DNA from: a virus
Length of the DNA stretch: 22,631 nucleotides
Virus record (IMG/VR): IMGVR_UViG_3300032294_000463
Span: 1 to 22,631 of that record
Direction: 5' to 3' (one strand)
Positions 6,400 to 14,874 of the stretch are shown one piece after another. Position 1 is the first letter of the stretch; the number at the start of each line of letters is the position of its first letter. The translations under genes were made by a program, and so were the position numbers. The notes beneath the pieces were generated by a model that was not told the origin of the DNA, ran no database searches, and worked only from the letters and a program-made list of their open reading frames with translations.

Positions 6400-8292
6400 T
6401 CAGCTACCGCAGGAGTTATCCCCGATTCTGCAAACCTCAGCAGAAGCAGTCTCAGCTACAGCGTGTGGTTTAGCGTACTTCTCAATATTCTCCTGAGTAA
6501 GGGGGATAGCTTGTAGTGGCTCCATACCCTTTGATCCCGCACGATATACCGTGAGGCCCTTTAGATAAGGTGCGTACTGAAGAGCTACCTTAGCAATGTT
6601 CTCCCACTGTGCATCATTTGGAAGATTGATGGTCTTGCTGATGGCGTTATCAATATACTTTTGGATAGTAGCCTGAACCTTAATGTGCTCCTCGGGGGTG
6701 ACATCATAGGCCCCCACGAATAAATCTAGCGACTTTCCTTTTTCAATATATTCCTTGAACAGAGGGTCAAGTACAACTTCCTCAGCCCAGGTATTAGCAA
6801 CACGGAATCTTCTCATATACATAGCAGCAAAGATTGGCTCGATACCGCTAGAAACTCCATGCACCATTGAAATTGTCCCCGTTGGAGGGACAGTAAGTAG
6901 TACAGCATTACGAATGCCGTGCTCCTTGATTAGCATTCTTATTCTGGCTGGGAGAGTTCTAGCGAACGACTCTTGCAGATACAGCTTGGCATTAAATGCA
7001 GGGAATGGTGACTTGTCCCTCGCCAGATAAATTGAAGCCTTGTACGCCTCATCTCTGATCGTAGTATAAAGCCTATCTAGGAATTCTAGCGACTTCTCTG
7101 AGCCATACTTAATTCCTAGCTTGATGAACATGTAATGCAGTGCAAGCACTCCAAGCCCGATTCTGCGTGAACGCTGACCGACCTCGTTGCACTCAGGGAT
7201 TGGATAGTGGTTTACCGTAAGCACATTATCGAGGAAACGAACACCGAGTCTTACCGTATGGGCAAGTCTCTTCCAATCAAACTCACCGCTATCATCCACC
7301 ATGTTGGCAAGATTGATGTTACCTAGGCAGCAATTACCGTACGCAGGAAGTGTAATCTCTCCACATGGGTTTGTGGCATTCATACGCTCAAAGTATGATA
7401 CGTTGGTATAGCTATTGGCTAGATCAATATTAAAGATACCGGGATCGCCAGACTTAACTGAGTTTTCCCAAATCTTATTCCATAGCTCTAGAGCCTTGTA
7501 CTTTACTTCCTTAACATTATCAAAGGTATCGTTAAAGTGCTTAAGCTGATGTAGCTTAACTCGCTCTACGGCATCCTTCTCGTCCAGAGCTACAGTCCAT
7601 ACTTGCTCTTGGCTTCCGTCTGGGGAAGTACGAGTCATTTCATACATGAAGTACTTACGGTTATTAAACGTAAAATACCAATCCTCGTCATTCTCGCACG
7701 CTTGAATGAATCTATCTGTAATGGCTACAGAAATATTGAAGTTGGTCAACTCGCCTAGGTCTAGCTTTACCTTAAGGAACTCAAGGATATCTGGATGAGT
7801 AACATTAAGCTCGGCCATTAGAGCGGTACGCCGATTCTTTCCGGCTCTAACGTGATTTCCGATTTCATTAATCATCCGCATTACGCTTACTGCGCCGGGA
7901 GCGGAGTTCTTAATGTTCTGGATGTCATCTCCGCGTGGACGGATCTTGCTGAAATTAAATCCGATTCCACCGCCAGCGCACGAAATCTTATACATATCAG
8001 CAATTACCTTGCCGATACTGTCTACGCTATCCTCTGGTTCTAGAACGTAGCAGTTTAGCATATTCTGGCGCGATCTGCCAGAGCCAAATATAATTCTTCC
8101 TCCAGGGACAAAATCCCCTGTAGCGAGAACGTCATAAAATCTACGCTCGTATGACTCCTTCTCATCATCCCGCTCGGCAGATGAAATATGCTTTGCCATT
8201 GCCTTGCAGCGGTCTGAGTATTTCGTCTCGCCTGGGTAAGCGTAACGATGTTCAAAAATCTTCTGCCCTAGTTCATTAAGTTGCTTAATCAT
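6400..8292 (-). CDS. nrdJ: Ribonucleotide reductase, class II (adenosylcobalamin-dependent)
   Basis: The protein has 630 residues. It reduces ribonucleotides to deoxyribonucleotides. Class II features are CAGGGIGFNFS (first redox Cys, about 106), NPCGEI with the thiyl-radical Cys and a second redox Cys eleven residues later (NPCGEITLPAYGNC), VPPTGTIS, and KGLTVYRAGS followed by the C-terminal pair C-x6-C (CRIGDNSC) that recharges the active site. There is no separate NrdB-type radical subunit nearby, which fits B12 dependence: the host or environment must provide cobalamin. The gene sits in the DNA-metabolism unit with an ATGA overlap after gene 46 (8289-8292). Together with ThyX it supplies dNTPs during infection. 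Class II enzymes are common in marine phages. Confidence 0.95.
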   Translation of the reverse strand: MIKQLNELGQKIFEHRYAYPGETKYSDRCKAMAKHISSAERDDEKESYERRFYDVLATGDFVPGGRIIFGSGRSRQNMLNCYVLEPEDSVDSIGKVIADMYKISCAGGGIGFNFSKIRPRGDDIQNIKNSAPGAVSVMRMINEIGNHVRAGKNRRTALMAELNVTHPDILEFLKVKLDLGELTNFNISVAITDRFIQACENDEDWYFTFNNRKYFMYEMTRTSPDGSQEQVWTVALDEKDAVERVKLHQLKHFNDTFDNVKEVKYKALELWNKIWENSVKSGDPGIFNIDLANSYTNVSYFERMNATNPCGEITLPAYGNCCLGNINLANMVDDSGEFDWKRLAHTVRLGVRFLDNVLTVNHYPIPECNEVGQRSRRIGLGVLALHYMFIKLGIKYGSEKSLEFLDRLYTTIRDEAYKASIYLARDKSPFPAFNAKLYLQESFARTLPARIRMLIKEHGIRNAVLLTVPPTGTISMVHGVSSGIEPIFAAMYMRRFRVANTWAEEVVLDPLFKEYIEKGKSLDLFVGAYDVTPEEHIKVQATIQKYIDNAISKTINLPNDAQWENIAKVALQYAPYLKGLTVYRAGSKGMEPLQAIPLTQENIEKYAKPHAVAETASAEVCRIGDNSCGS

Positions 8293-9872
8293 ATTATCCT
8301 CGATTCACCATTTCTCTTTTCTATTGTTAAGATCTGACACCCGTCGAGTAAGCTCTTAAGGTGTGAGTTATGCGTAATTAAAAATACCGTCTTATCTTCT
8401 TCCTTTAGACTTTTTAGTAAATTATGTATGCCCTGACAGCCATCTTCATCCATATTTTCTGCAATTTCATCAAAGAAAATTATGTTTGATTGTTCTTTAG
8501 ACGTATGGGTTAATAATGACTGGAGAGATAACATAACAGCTAAGTTTATCTTTCGCTTCTCGCCACCACTTAACGACATAAAGGAAAGTTTCCTTCCGTT
8601 ATTTATGATGGTTTCTTCCAATTCCTCATTGAATGAAATAGAGAACTGATTATTAGTTAGTATTGAAAGATATTCGTTAGTCTTAAAATTAAGATAATCA
8701 AGAATATTTCTTATGAAGTATTTAATTATACCCTGTTCGGAGAAGGCTCGCTCCCAGAACCGCATAACTTCATAATTAAGTTCATTAGATTTCTTAACTT
8801 CTTCTTCATTAGTCCTACGAAGAAGGATTTCATTATACTGCTCTTCTAATTTTTTCTGCGAAAGAAATAAATCTTGTTGTTCTTTAAGCTTAATCCATTG
8901 CTCTAAATTAACCATAGAAGATAACTTCTTAATGTTAGCTTCTAAGGTGTTTATTTTATTGCGTAGCTTAGTTGTTGCTTTTAATACCGGGTTAAGCTTG
9001 CGGGTCAGCCCACGAATATTGGCTTCTGTTTGTTTCTTAGTGTAAGTTTTTTTACAAGTCTTACATTTATCTTGAATGCAATATACGCCCTTATTTATCT
9101 TTTCTTGGATAGATCTAACTAAAATATCTTTAGACTCTATCTCATTCTTTAGAAAGATTAACTGCTCTCTGTGATTTAAGATTAAATTCTGTCTTTTCTT
9201 AACTTCTTCCAGAGGCTCTAGTTTTATGTCTTTAGTTTCCTTGATAAACTTAGACTTAATCTTATCTGATTGCTTCTCTAGCTCACTAATGACCGTAGAA
9301 GACTTTTCTGCTTCTGTCCTGTACTGAGACTTAAGATCTCTGATCTTATCTCTCCAATTAAAGATCTCGTCTAGATTTAAGAAGTTTCGGATGATAGTGC
9401 GCTTATCGTCTGCTGTAGCAGATAGAAATTCAAGATCTACATGCTGGCCGAACACTATAGAAGCTACGAAAGTCTTGTAGCTAAGGCCAAGCTCCTTCTC
9501 TATTTTCTCTTGGGTCTTGTTTGCGTTTTCTTGGGTTAGGTCTACTCCGTCTAAGTAAAATTGAAGACTATTTGGTCTTTTAGCTCTGGTTATGACGGCT
9601 TCCCCGACCCCATCTTTGTATACGCAGATTTCTACTTCTAGGTTTTTCTTCGAATCACAATTAACTAATGCTTCTTCTGTAGATTTTCTAATCGTCTTGC
9701 CGAAGATGGCAAAAGTTATCATCTCTAGGATTGAGCTTTTACCAGACCCGTTGCTGCCACCCGAATCTCTGTTTATTCCTTTTACATAAACAATGTTCCT
9801 AAACTTGGATAGATCGAGTTCAACAGTTCTGAAACTGTAAAAGTTTTTTGCTTTAAGAGTTTTTAGAATCAT
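8289..9872 (-). CDS. 46: Recombination nuclease ATPase subunit, gp46/SbcC/Rad50-like
   Basis: The protein has 527 residues (T4 gp46 560). The N-terminal lobe has Walker A GGSNGSGKSS (38-47) and a Q-loop in FGQHVDL. A central coiled coil is interrupted by a zinc hook CKTC (270-273, preceded by CIQDK). The C-terminal lobe has the ABC signature LSGGEKRK, Walker B NIIFFDEIAENMD and the H-loop FLITHN. With the gp47 homologue encoded immediately upstream it forms the Mre11/Rad50-type complex that resects DNA ends for recombination-dependent replication and host-DNA degradation. It starts inside the end of gene 47 (20-base overlap, 9853-9872) and its TGA overlaps the nrdJ ATG. The coiled coil is short compared with cellular Rad50, as usual in T4-like phages. 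Confidence 0.94.
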   Translation of the reverse strand: MILKTLKAKNFYSFRTVELDLSKFRNIVYVKGINRDSGGSNGSGKSSILEMITFAIFGKTIRKSTEEALVNCDSKKNLEVEICVYKDGVGEAVITRAKRPNSLQFYLDGVDLTQENANKTQEKIEKELGLSYKTFVASIVFGQHVDLEFLSATADDKRTIIRNFLNLDEIFNWRDKIRDLKSQYRTEAEKSSTVISELEKQSDKIKSKFIKETKDIKLEPLEEVKKRQNLILNHREQLIFLKNEIESKDILVRSIQEKINKGVYCIQDKCKTCKKTYTKKQTEANIRGLTRKLNPVLKATTKLRNKINTLEANIKKLSSMVNLEQWIKLKEQQDLFLSQKKLEEQYNEILLRRTNEEEVKKSNELNYEVMRFWERAFSEQGIIKYFIRNILDYLNFKTNEYLSILTNNQFSISFNEELEETIINNGRKLSFMSLSGGEKRKINLAVMLSLQSLLTHTSKEQSNIIFFDEIAENMDEDGCQGIHNLLKSLKEEDKTVFLITHNSHLKSLLDGCQILTIEKRNGESRII

Positions 9873-10911
9873 CTTCTGTCTTTAGTTTATTAAGTCCTTG
9901 TAGCAGAATTTCTTTTGGAATATCTGCTTTACACTCATTGAGATAATTAACAATAAGGTCATCGCTAAGTTCAAATACCATGCTCTTAGGACGATAAGAA
10001 CTTCTCTGTACCTCGTCATCAATGATTGGAAAATACTTAATATCGACATAAGAAACCCCATATTCAGCCATTATCTTCTTTCTTAGATCCACAGAATTAG
10101 TATCTAAGATTTGGCTTAGATAAACTCTCAATATTGTCTTGTAATTTTTATCTTTTATGAAATCCTTGTTTGCCTCTAAAGAGGCTAAAGGAAATTGACA
10201 ATATCTAATACCTGAGTTTATACTCTTAAACTCGTAACGTCCATCACCGTGGATTACAGCGTATCTATGCTGGTTATCAGCTTCTGAGAATGCGGTTGAG
10301 TATGGAGTTCCAACCACATGGACATGCCCATTATCCTGGGGCTTGTGTATGTGGCCCAGGAAAGTAGGGTATTTAAATACTTCTAGCCCTAGCGGAGAGT
10401 CTTCGTCTCCGTTAGGGTTTAAGCATCCTTTGAACCCAAAGTGTCCAAATACGAATTTGGTTTTATTATCTTTGGGTATACTATCAAGATACTGCCGGAT
10501 AGTTTGCTCTGAATCGAAATGTGCTATCAGATGGAAATCAATTTGATCGGTAAATTGAATCTTCTTGTAGGAGCTTACGATTTCGGCTCCGCAAACGGAA
10601 TAACTTTCTCCCAAGATGTCAATAATGCAAAGGTTATTAGTATCAGACTTAGCAGCAGTGTCATGGTTACCACGAATACAAATAATGCTCTTACGAAAAT
10701 GAGTAGAGGCAATTTCAGTAAAAAAACCAACACATCTAACGATCGACTCAGGGTCGGGCTTCCTGAAATGAAAGATGTCACCGAGGAATATAACGTGCGT
10801 AGGTAGTTCATCATGTATAATTTTTCTTATGGTATCAAATTGGTGTTGAAGATAATCGAAGCTTGGGTAAGCATTGTAGAAATGACAGTCACCAATTACT
10901 ACTGCCTTCAT
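9853..10911 (-). CDS. 47: Recombination nuclease subunit, gp47/SbcD/Mre11-like
   Basis: The protein has 352 residues (T4 gp47 339). It is a calcineurin-like metallophosphoesterase with the expected metal motifs in order: VIGDCHF (D8, H10), FLGDIFHF, IRGNHD, FGHFGF and LGHIHKPQ. It is the nuclease partner of gp46, acting on double-strand ends and recessed 3' termini. The start is fixed by the ATGA overlap with the small gene upstream (10908-10911), and the 3' end overlaps gene 46 by 20 bases, implying coupled synthesis of the two subunits in a fixed ratio. Confidence 0.94.
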   Translation of the reverse strand: MKAVVIGDCHFYNAYPSFDYLQHQFDTIRKIIHDELPTHVIFLGDIFHFRKPDPESIVRCVGFFTEIASTHFRKSIICIRGNHDTAAKSDTNNLCIIDILGESYSVCGAEIVSSYKKIQFTDQIDFHLIAHFDSEQTIRQYLDSIPKDNKTKFVFGHFGFKGCLNPNGDEDSPLGLEVFKYPTFLGHIHKPQDNGHVHVVGTPYSTAFSEADNQHRYAVIHGDGRYEFKSINSGIRYCQFPLASLEANKDFIKDKNYKTILRVYLSQILDTNSVDLRKKIMAEYGVSYVDIKYFPIIDDEVQRSSYRPKSMVFELSDDLIVNYLNECKADIPKEILLQGLNKLKTEDDSKNS

Positions 10912-11309
10912 ACAGGTAGATAAAGTTGTACGAACTCATTTATCCCTACAGGTCGTATAGTCCAATTTTGACGAAGATTATATTCTGTAGTATATTTACC
11001 ATCAAATGCTTTGTAAAGCCAGCACTTGATTGCTTCTGATAGTCCAATATTACGGCTAAACTTATCAGTTCTTGGATTGCACTTAGTAATGATTAGATCA
11101 TTACATGAGTGATTAAAGATAGGTCCGTCCTCTGTAATAACATAATCTTTGTGTTGAGATAGGACGGTATACCCACCGCACTGATCTATTTCTACACCCC
11201 CGTTTTCATTTTTCTTGTAGTTACGGAGGTGGCGAACACTGAAAATTGCTTTAAATTCGGGTTCATCCCCTTCTGGATGTTGGAAATATACAGTAATTTT
11301 AGAACTCAT
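10908..11309 (-). CDS. Conserved-context protein of unknown function
   Basis: The protein has 133 residues and I do not recognise it. It has no signal peptide or membrane segment. It begins with a strand-rich part (KITVYFQHPEGDEPEFKAIF) and contains four cysteines in total (CGG, SCNDL, KCNP, KCWL) that are not spaced as a clear zinc site, plus several aromatic residues towards the C-terminus. It is held between thyX and gene 47 by 4-base overlaps on both sides (11306-11309 and 10908-10911), so it is surely translated and probably serves nucleotide metabolism or recombination. Confidence 0.75.
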   Translation of the reverse strand: MSSKITVYFQHPEGDEPEFKAIFSVRHLRNYKKNENGGVEIDQCGGYTVLSQHKDYVITEDGPIFNHSCNDLIITKCNPRTDKFSRNIGLSEAIKCWLYKAFDGKYTTEYNLRQNWTIRPVGINEFVQLYLPV

Positions 11310-12061
11310 AGGGATTCCTTATTTATACCTAAAGTGTTAAGTGTTGGCTGCATTAAAGTGTAAATTCCTTCCGCCAAAAGTCTAATTTCGTGTTGGGCGT
11401 CCGGCTTTAATCTTTGATGCAGGAAGTGAATTATAGACTGGAGCGAGACAGTCCAGTAACATTCCGAATAAATATTTTGGGGCAAAACCATTCTTGCTAT
11501 TTCTTTAGCTACCCCAATTCTAACCAAAAAGTCGTAAGTGGACTTGGCAGAATCAGATGCAATTTTCATTTCTGCCCTCATAATATCGTGCAGTCTGCTA
11601 TCGGGGTGTATTTGCTCCGAAGACTGCTTATTACCATGAGGAGGATTAGCCCTAGCCATATTAGGAATGTAGAACTCGTCAGAGGTCTGTACATAACGAC
11701 CAGAAATCTCGTTCCAACTACAACCCTTATCTTGATCGTAGAAGTGATCGAATACCTCTAATGAAACCTCCTTACCCTCTACTTCGTAGGTTCTAAACCC
11801 ACTACCCACCTGATATTTCATTAGTTGGCGGAACAGGAATAAAGGGGCTTTAATGTGAAACGTAAAATACGAGTGCCTATAAGGGCTAGTATGTTCGTGC
11901 TCCCAGAGGAAATTAGTTAATTTGCTATCTTTCTCGTCAAAATTCGACTTAACTTTATTGTAACTTATCCGGGCAGAGTTAACTACTTTTAAAGGGCTAT
12001 CAACCTGCATTTTATCTATTAAAGATACGGAACTAATTTTATCATTTAAATAGTCAATCAT
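11306..12061 (-). CDS. thyX: Flavin-dependent thymidylate synthase with an insertion in the signature motif
   Basis: The protein has 251 residues. ThyX methylates dUMP to dTMP using FAD, NAD(P)H and methylene-tetrahydrofolate. The family shows in FHIKAPLFLFRQLMKYQ and in the C-terminal LHQRLKPDAQHEIRLLA (folate/dUMP-binding end of ThyX). The signature RHRxxSxNxxSxRY is recognisable only if residues 87-114 are skipped: KYQVG (82-86) joins SWNEISGRY (115-123) to give 14 residues in exact register, with S, N, S, R and Y all conserved. The first triplet is KYQ instead of RHR. The 28-residue insert (includes FDHFYDQDKGC) is in frame and is not a frameshift. It is the first gene of the long minus-strand unit. 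A TATAAT at 12096-12091 and an AGGG before the ATG are upstream. Confidence 0.93.
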   Translation of the reverse strand: MIDYLNDKISSVSLIDKMQVDSPLKVVNSARISYNKVKSNFDEKDSKLTNFLWEHEHTSPYRHSYFTFHIKAPLFLFRQLMKYQVGSGFRTYEVEGKEVSLEVFDHFYDQDKGCSWNEISGRYVQTSDEFYIPNMARANPPHGNKQSSEQIHPDSRLHDIMRAEMKIASDSAKSTYDFLVRIGVAKEIARMVLPQNIYSECYWTVSLQSIIHFLHQRLKPDAQHEIRLLAEGIYTLMQPTLNTLGINKESL

Positions 12062-12106
12062 TGTGTTTATGCCCTAAATATAAGTGATACATTATAGGAT
12101 GCCATT
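12062..12106. promoter_or_regulatory. Divergent intergenic promoter region (thyX / basic protein genes)
   Basis: The gap is 45 bases. The minus strand reads CCTATAATG with TATAAT at 12096-12091, giving a leader of about 23 bases with AGGG before the thyX ATG. On the plus strand TATAAG (12079-12084) is a weak -10 candidate, and AGGA at 12096-12099 is the ribosome site for the ATG at 12107. The two promoters would overlap. Confidence 0.45.
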
Positions 12107-12688
12107 ATGGATATTAAGTCGATAATAAAAAATGTTTTAGCCCAACGGCTAGAAGAGAACGTACAAGTCCCCCAATTACCTAAAGTTAAGGATACTAATG
12201 ATTATGTTAAGTACCTAGCCGAAGCGATTCAATACCGATTAGACGAGCTAAAAATTAATAAAGATATCAACCGTGCCGAAGTTAAGAGAATGAAAACGGC
12301 TGGTGTTTCTAAGGGAGCTAGAAGAGAATTTACTAAAGATGACGTATCAAGAGCAGAAAAAGATAAAGAAATTAAAACGGCTCAAAGAGGGACCACAAAA
12401 GGACCTTCCAATCGAGAACGAGGATATGAAAGAGGGACTACCTCTCCAAAAGCAGGAATAGCAAAAGCTAATGCAGAGGGAAAGGCCCAGACACCCCCAT
12501 TATCTAAAGATCAAATAAATAAAATGGGAGTTGGTGGTAAAAAAAATGCAGCGGGTCAAAGCAAAGAAAAGAATCTTAATCGGAAACTAAGAAAAATAAG
12601 TGCAAATACCGGAAAACTTCTTGGTTCATTAGCGGATAAAGAAGGTGGCTCAGGGAGAAACCCTAAAAATAAAGGTGGCGGCCTGTGA
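12107..12688 (+). CDS. Very basic, low-complexity protein of unknown function
   Basis: The protein has 193 residues. A short helical N-terminal part (1-55; IIKNVLAQRLEENVQ, then YVKYLAEAIQYRLDELKI) is followed by about 135 residues dominated by Lys, Arg, Gly, Ser and Asn with no hydrophobic core, so the tail is probably disordered and could bind DNA. It ends in a glycine-rich KGGGL. I know no family for it. Its TGA overlaps the GTG start of the next gene (GTGA, 12685-12688), so the two are a coupled pair on the plus strand between minus-strand blocks. A packaged, DNA-associated virion protein is a reasonable guess but unproven. Confidence 0.75.
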   Translation: MDIKSIIKNVLAQRLEENVQVPQLPKVKDTNDYVKYLAEAIQYRLDELKINKDINRAEVKRMKTAGVSKGARREFTKDDVSRAEKDKEIKTAQRGTTKGPSNRERGYERGTTSPKAGIAKANAEGKAQTPPLSKDQINKMGVGGKKNAAGQSKEKNLNRKLRKISANTGKLLGSLADKEGGSGRNPKNKGGGL

Positions 12689-13299
12689 AAACTATCAAAG
12701 AAAGATTAATTGAGATGATAGTCGAAAGGTGCTGGAAAGGATACAAACCAGTCCCCGGTAAGAAGCCTTATTCAAAAGGGTCTTGCAAGTCAGTTAATGA
12801 AGGGTATACTACAGGTAAAAATGCTAAGGCCACAGGTTCTCGCGTAGGTGCTGCTTCTAAGAGTATGCAATCTGGTGAGACATCTACCAAAAAGTCTCCT
12901 GAGCAAGTTAAGAAACAAGTTACCTCTATCAAGGATAGAATCCAAAAGAGACATGGTGACGCGGGTGTAGGAAAATTCTTTGACGGGTATCGCTCAGTTA
13001 AGCCCAGAGGTTCAAGAGCTAAGATAAAAGAAGGTAAGACTCCTGCTTGGCAAAGAAGCGAAGGGAAAAACCCTGAAGGTGGACTAAATGCTAAAGGTAG
13101 AGCTTCGGCCAAGGCTCAAGGACACAATCTTAAACCACCCGTCTCAGCGGAACAGGCTAAGAAGTCCGATAAGTCTGCTGCCCGGAGAAGGTCATTTTGC
13201 GCGAGAATGTCCGGGCACAAAAGAAAGAATACTTCCTCAAAAACTGCCAATGATCCAAACTCAAGAGTTAATAAAGCCTTGAGAAAATGGGACTGTTAG
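12685..13299 (+). CDS. Basic phage protein with a DUF6321-like C-terminal domain
   Basis: The protein has 204 residues and starts at GTG in a GTGA overlap with the upstream gene. Near the N-terminus it has CWKGYKPVPGKKPYSKGSCK, a motif I have seen in many phage proteins (CWxGY...KGSC). The C-terminal 85 residues run TPAWQRSEGKNPEGGLNAKG, then LKPPV, RRRSFCARMSGHK and KALRKWDC, matching from memory the pattern of the DUF6321 family of marine phages. Function is unknown. The composition is strongly basic, again suggesting DNA or RNA contact. The N-terminal MKTIKERLIEMIVE is an amphipathic helix reminiscent of T4 capsid-targeting peptides. The stop TAG overlaps the TAA of the minus-strand polymerase gene (13296-13299). 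Confidence 0.8.
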   Translation: MKTIKERLIEMIVERCWKGYKPVPGKKPYSKGSCKSVNEGYTTGKNAKATGSRVGAASKSMQSGETSTKKSPEQVKKQVTSIKDRIQKRHGDAGVGKFFDGYRSVKPRGSRAKIKEGKTPAWQRSEGKNPEGGLNAKGRASAKAQGHNLKPPVSAEQAKKSDKSAARRRSFCARMSGHKRKNTSSKTANDPNSRVNKALRKWDC

Positions 13300-14372
13300 T
13301 TAATATGGTATTCTTCTCCTGATCCGAAAGAATCCCCTACCATAACTTCAATTTCTAGCGGGACAGAAAACGTGATACCAAAGTTTTCTTTGATGTAGGG
13401 GTACTCGGTCATATGATAGTGAAGCAATCGGATTGTTTCATCCACTTCAGAATCAGGGGCTATTAGCTCTAGGCTGTCATGGACAGTAGCGACAATTTTG
13501 GATTGCATCTTACGCTTCTTTAGTTCTTGATGCAGTCCTAGCATACAGCAAACTAGTGTATCACTTGCAGATGACTGTACGGTAAAATTCAGTCCCTGTC
13601 TAAATGCTTGCTCTCTAATATACTTAGCCTCAGATGCAGCATTAGGTAGATTGCGACGGCGACCAAAAATAGTGTAAGCATATTTGTTTCTTTTGATGAA
13701 GTCATCAATATGGTCCATGTATCTTGGAACTCCAGGGAAAGCCGCCATCCAACCTTCAATGATACCCTTGGCCTTCTTGAAGCTGATGCCCTGCTTCATC
13801 GCTAGAGTCTTCTCTGTGCCTCCGTACACCGTCAAGAAGCTCACAGCCTTGGCAATCTGACGCTCTTCCTTTGTCACCTTGTCCATGGGCTTACCGAACG
13901 TCATAGACGCTGAGTAAGTATGTAGATCCATGCGCTCATTGAACGCTTTAGCCATGTTCTTCTCCTTGGCTAAGTGAGCTAGGACTCGCAGTTCCATGGA
14001 CTTCATATCCGCAGTAATAAACTTATGGCCCTTTGGAGCTACAACATAATTGCGGATATTAAACTTGGATTCTCTAGGCAGGGTATGGAATGAAATGCCC
14101 ATACTATTATTCCCTACGCTATACCCTGCATTAGATAAGCGTCCGGTTACCGTACCATCAAGTCGATACTCCACGAAGATCTTGTTGAATCCATTATACT
14201 TAATGGCTTCCTTTACACCCGTAATATAGGTGTCATGTAGCTTTTTAGATCTACGGAATTCTAGCAAAGACTTAATGAAGCTGTTAGCACCAAGTATCTT
14301 CTCGTTGCTTAAGCTTGTGATTACAGATCGTGAGATCTGCTTTTCGTGATCTAGCTTCTCAAACCTATTCAT
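13296..14372 (-). CDS. DNA polymerase family A, palm/fingers piece (third of three)
   Basis: The protein has 358 residues and carries the polymerase active site: RLDGTVTGRLS (about 70-80), motif A ADMKSMELR with D122, motif B R171-x3-K175-x7-YG (RQIAKAVSFLTVYGG), and motif C TVHDSLEL with H298-D299. The usual HDE has become HDS, so the second acidic residue is missing at that spot, a change also seen in some phage enzymes. It lacks the 3'-5' exonuclease and most of the thumb, which are encoded by the two frames upstream. Its ATG overlaps the end of the middle piece by eight bases (ATGAATAG, 14365-14372), with a +1 frame change. Thus the active polymerase would be an assembly of separate chains, unless the breaks are sequence errors. 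Confidence 0.92.
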   Translation of the reverse strand: MNRFEKLDHEKQISRSVITSLSNEKILGANSFIKSLLEFRRSKKLHDTYITGVKEAIKYNGFNKIFVEYRLDGTVTGRLSNAGYSVGNNSMGISFHTLPRESKFNIRNYVVAPKGHKFITADMKSMELRVLAHLAKEKNMAKAFNERMDLHTYSASMTFGKPMDKVTKEERQIAKAVSFLTVYGGTEKTLAMKQGISFKKAKGIIEGWMAAFPGVPRYMDHIDDFIKRNKYAYTIFGRRRNLPNAASEAKYIREQAFRQGLNFTVQSSASDTLVCCMLGLHQELKKRKMQSKIVATVHDSLELIAPDSEVDETIRLLHYHMTEYPYIKENFGITFSVPLEIEVMVGDSFGSGEEYHIN

Positions 14373-14874
14373 TGAGTCCTCGCTTGTCTATCTCGTCTTG
14401 CAGTTGTTCTAATAGAATATCTAATGCTTCTGCGCTTGTACTAGCCGCCCCAGTCTTTTCCGAAGAGATTGGAGGGTAAAGCCCAAAGCCACCCTCTACT
14501 ATGTTGCCCTTTTTATCGCATGAGAACAATACCTTGATTAGGTCATCAGTAGAAGTAAGCTCATAAATTTTATTTACTTGCTTGAAGGAATATAGCTTAT
14601 CTTCTTTCTCATGGATATCCTCTCTCAGTTGAGTAGCAAGCTCGTCTACAGTCTCCTCAGAGATTAATAGACCATCAAGCTCCATGTCCTTAAATAGCTC
14701 CACAGCAGGCACCATGAGCCTATCATAGAGATTGGACATCTTAAGATCCGCAATACTCTTCTCAAGTTTGCGAAATATCTTAAGAGTGAAATACGCATCG
14801 AGAGCGTTGCCTCTAGCCATCAGGCCTAGCGGCATGTTCTTCCAGTCAGTTTTTCTCCCGTCTTGGCCTAACAT
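14365..14874 (-). CDS. DNA polymerase family A, middle piece: Exo III and thumb region
   Basis: The protein has 169 residues. The N-terminus supplies the third exonuclease motif (RGNALDAYFT, D26), the part missing from the piece encoded upstream. It continues with LMVPAVELFKDMELDGLLIS, a standard family A lead-in to the polymerase domain, and later STSAEALDILLEQL, the start of the thumb. It cannot be catalytic alone. Its ATG overlaps the TAA of the first piece by one base (TAATG, 14872-14876), a classic reinitiation junction and a -1 frame change. I see no slippery heptamer there. It ends 8 bases inside the palm piece. The three frames together make one complete polymerase in the correct order. 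Confidence 0.85.
   Translation of the reverse strand: MLGQDGRKTDWKNMPLGLMARGNALDAYFTLKIFRKLEKSIADLKMSNLYDRLMVPAVELFKDMELDGLLISEETVDELATQLREDIHEKEDKLYSFKQVNKIYELTSTDDLIKVLFSCDKKGNIVEGGFGLYPPISSEKTGAASTSAEALDILLEQLQDEIDKRGLNE

Noticed and set aside
10519-10814. Open frames on both strands inside gene 47
   Set aside because: They lie within the metallophosphoesterase motifs of gp47. A hydrophobic-looking alternative frame there is a by-product of the overlapping code.
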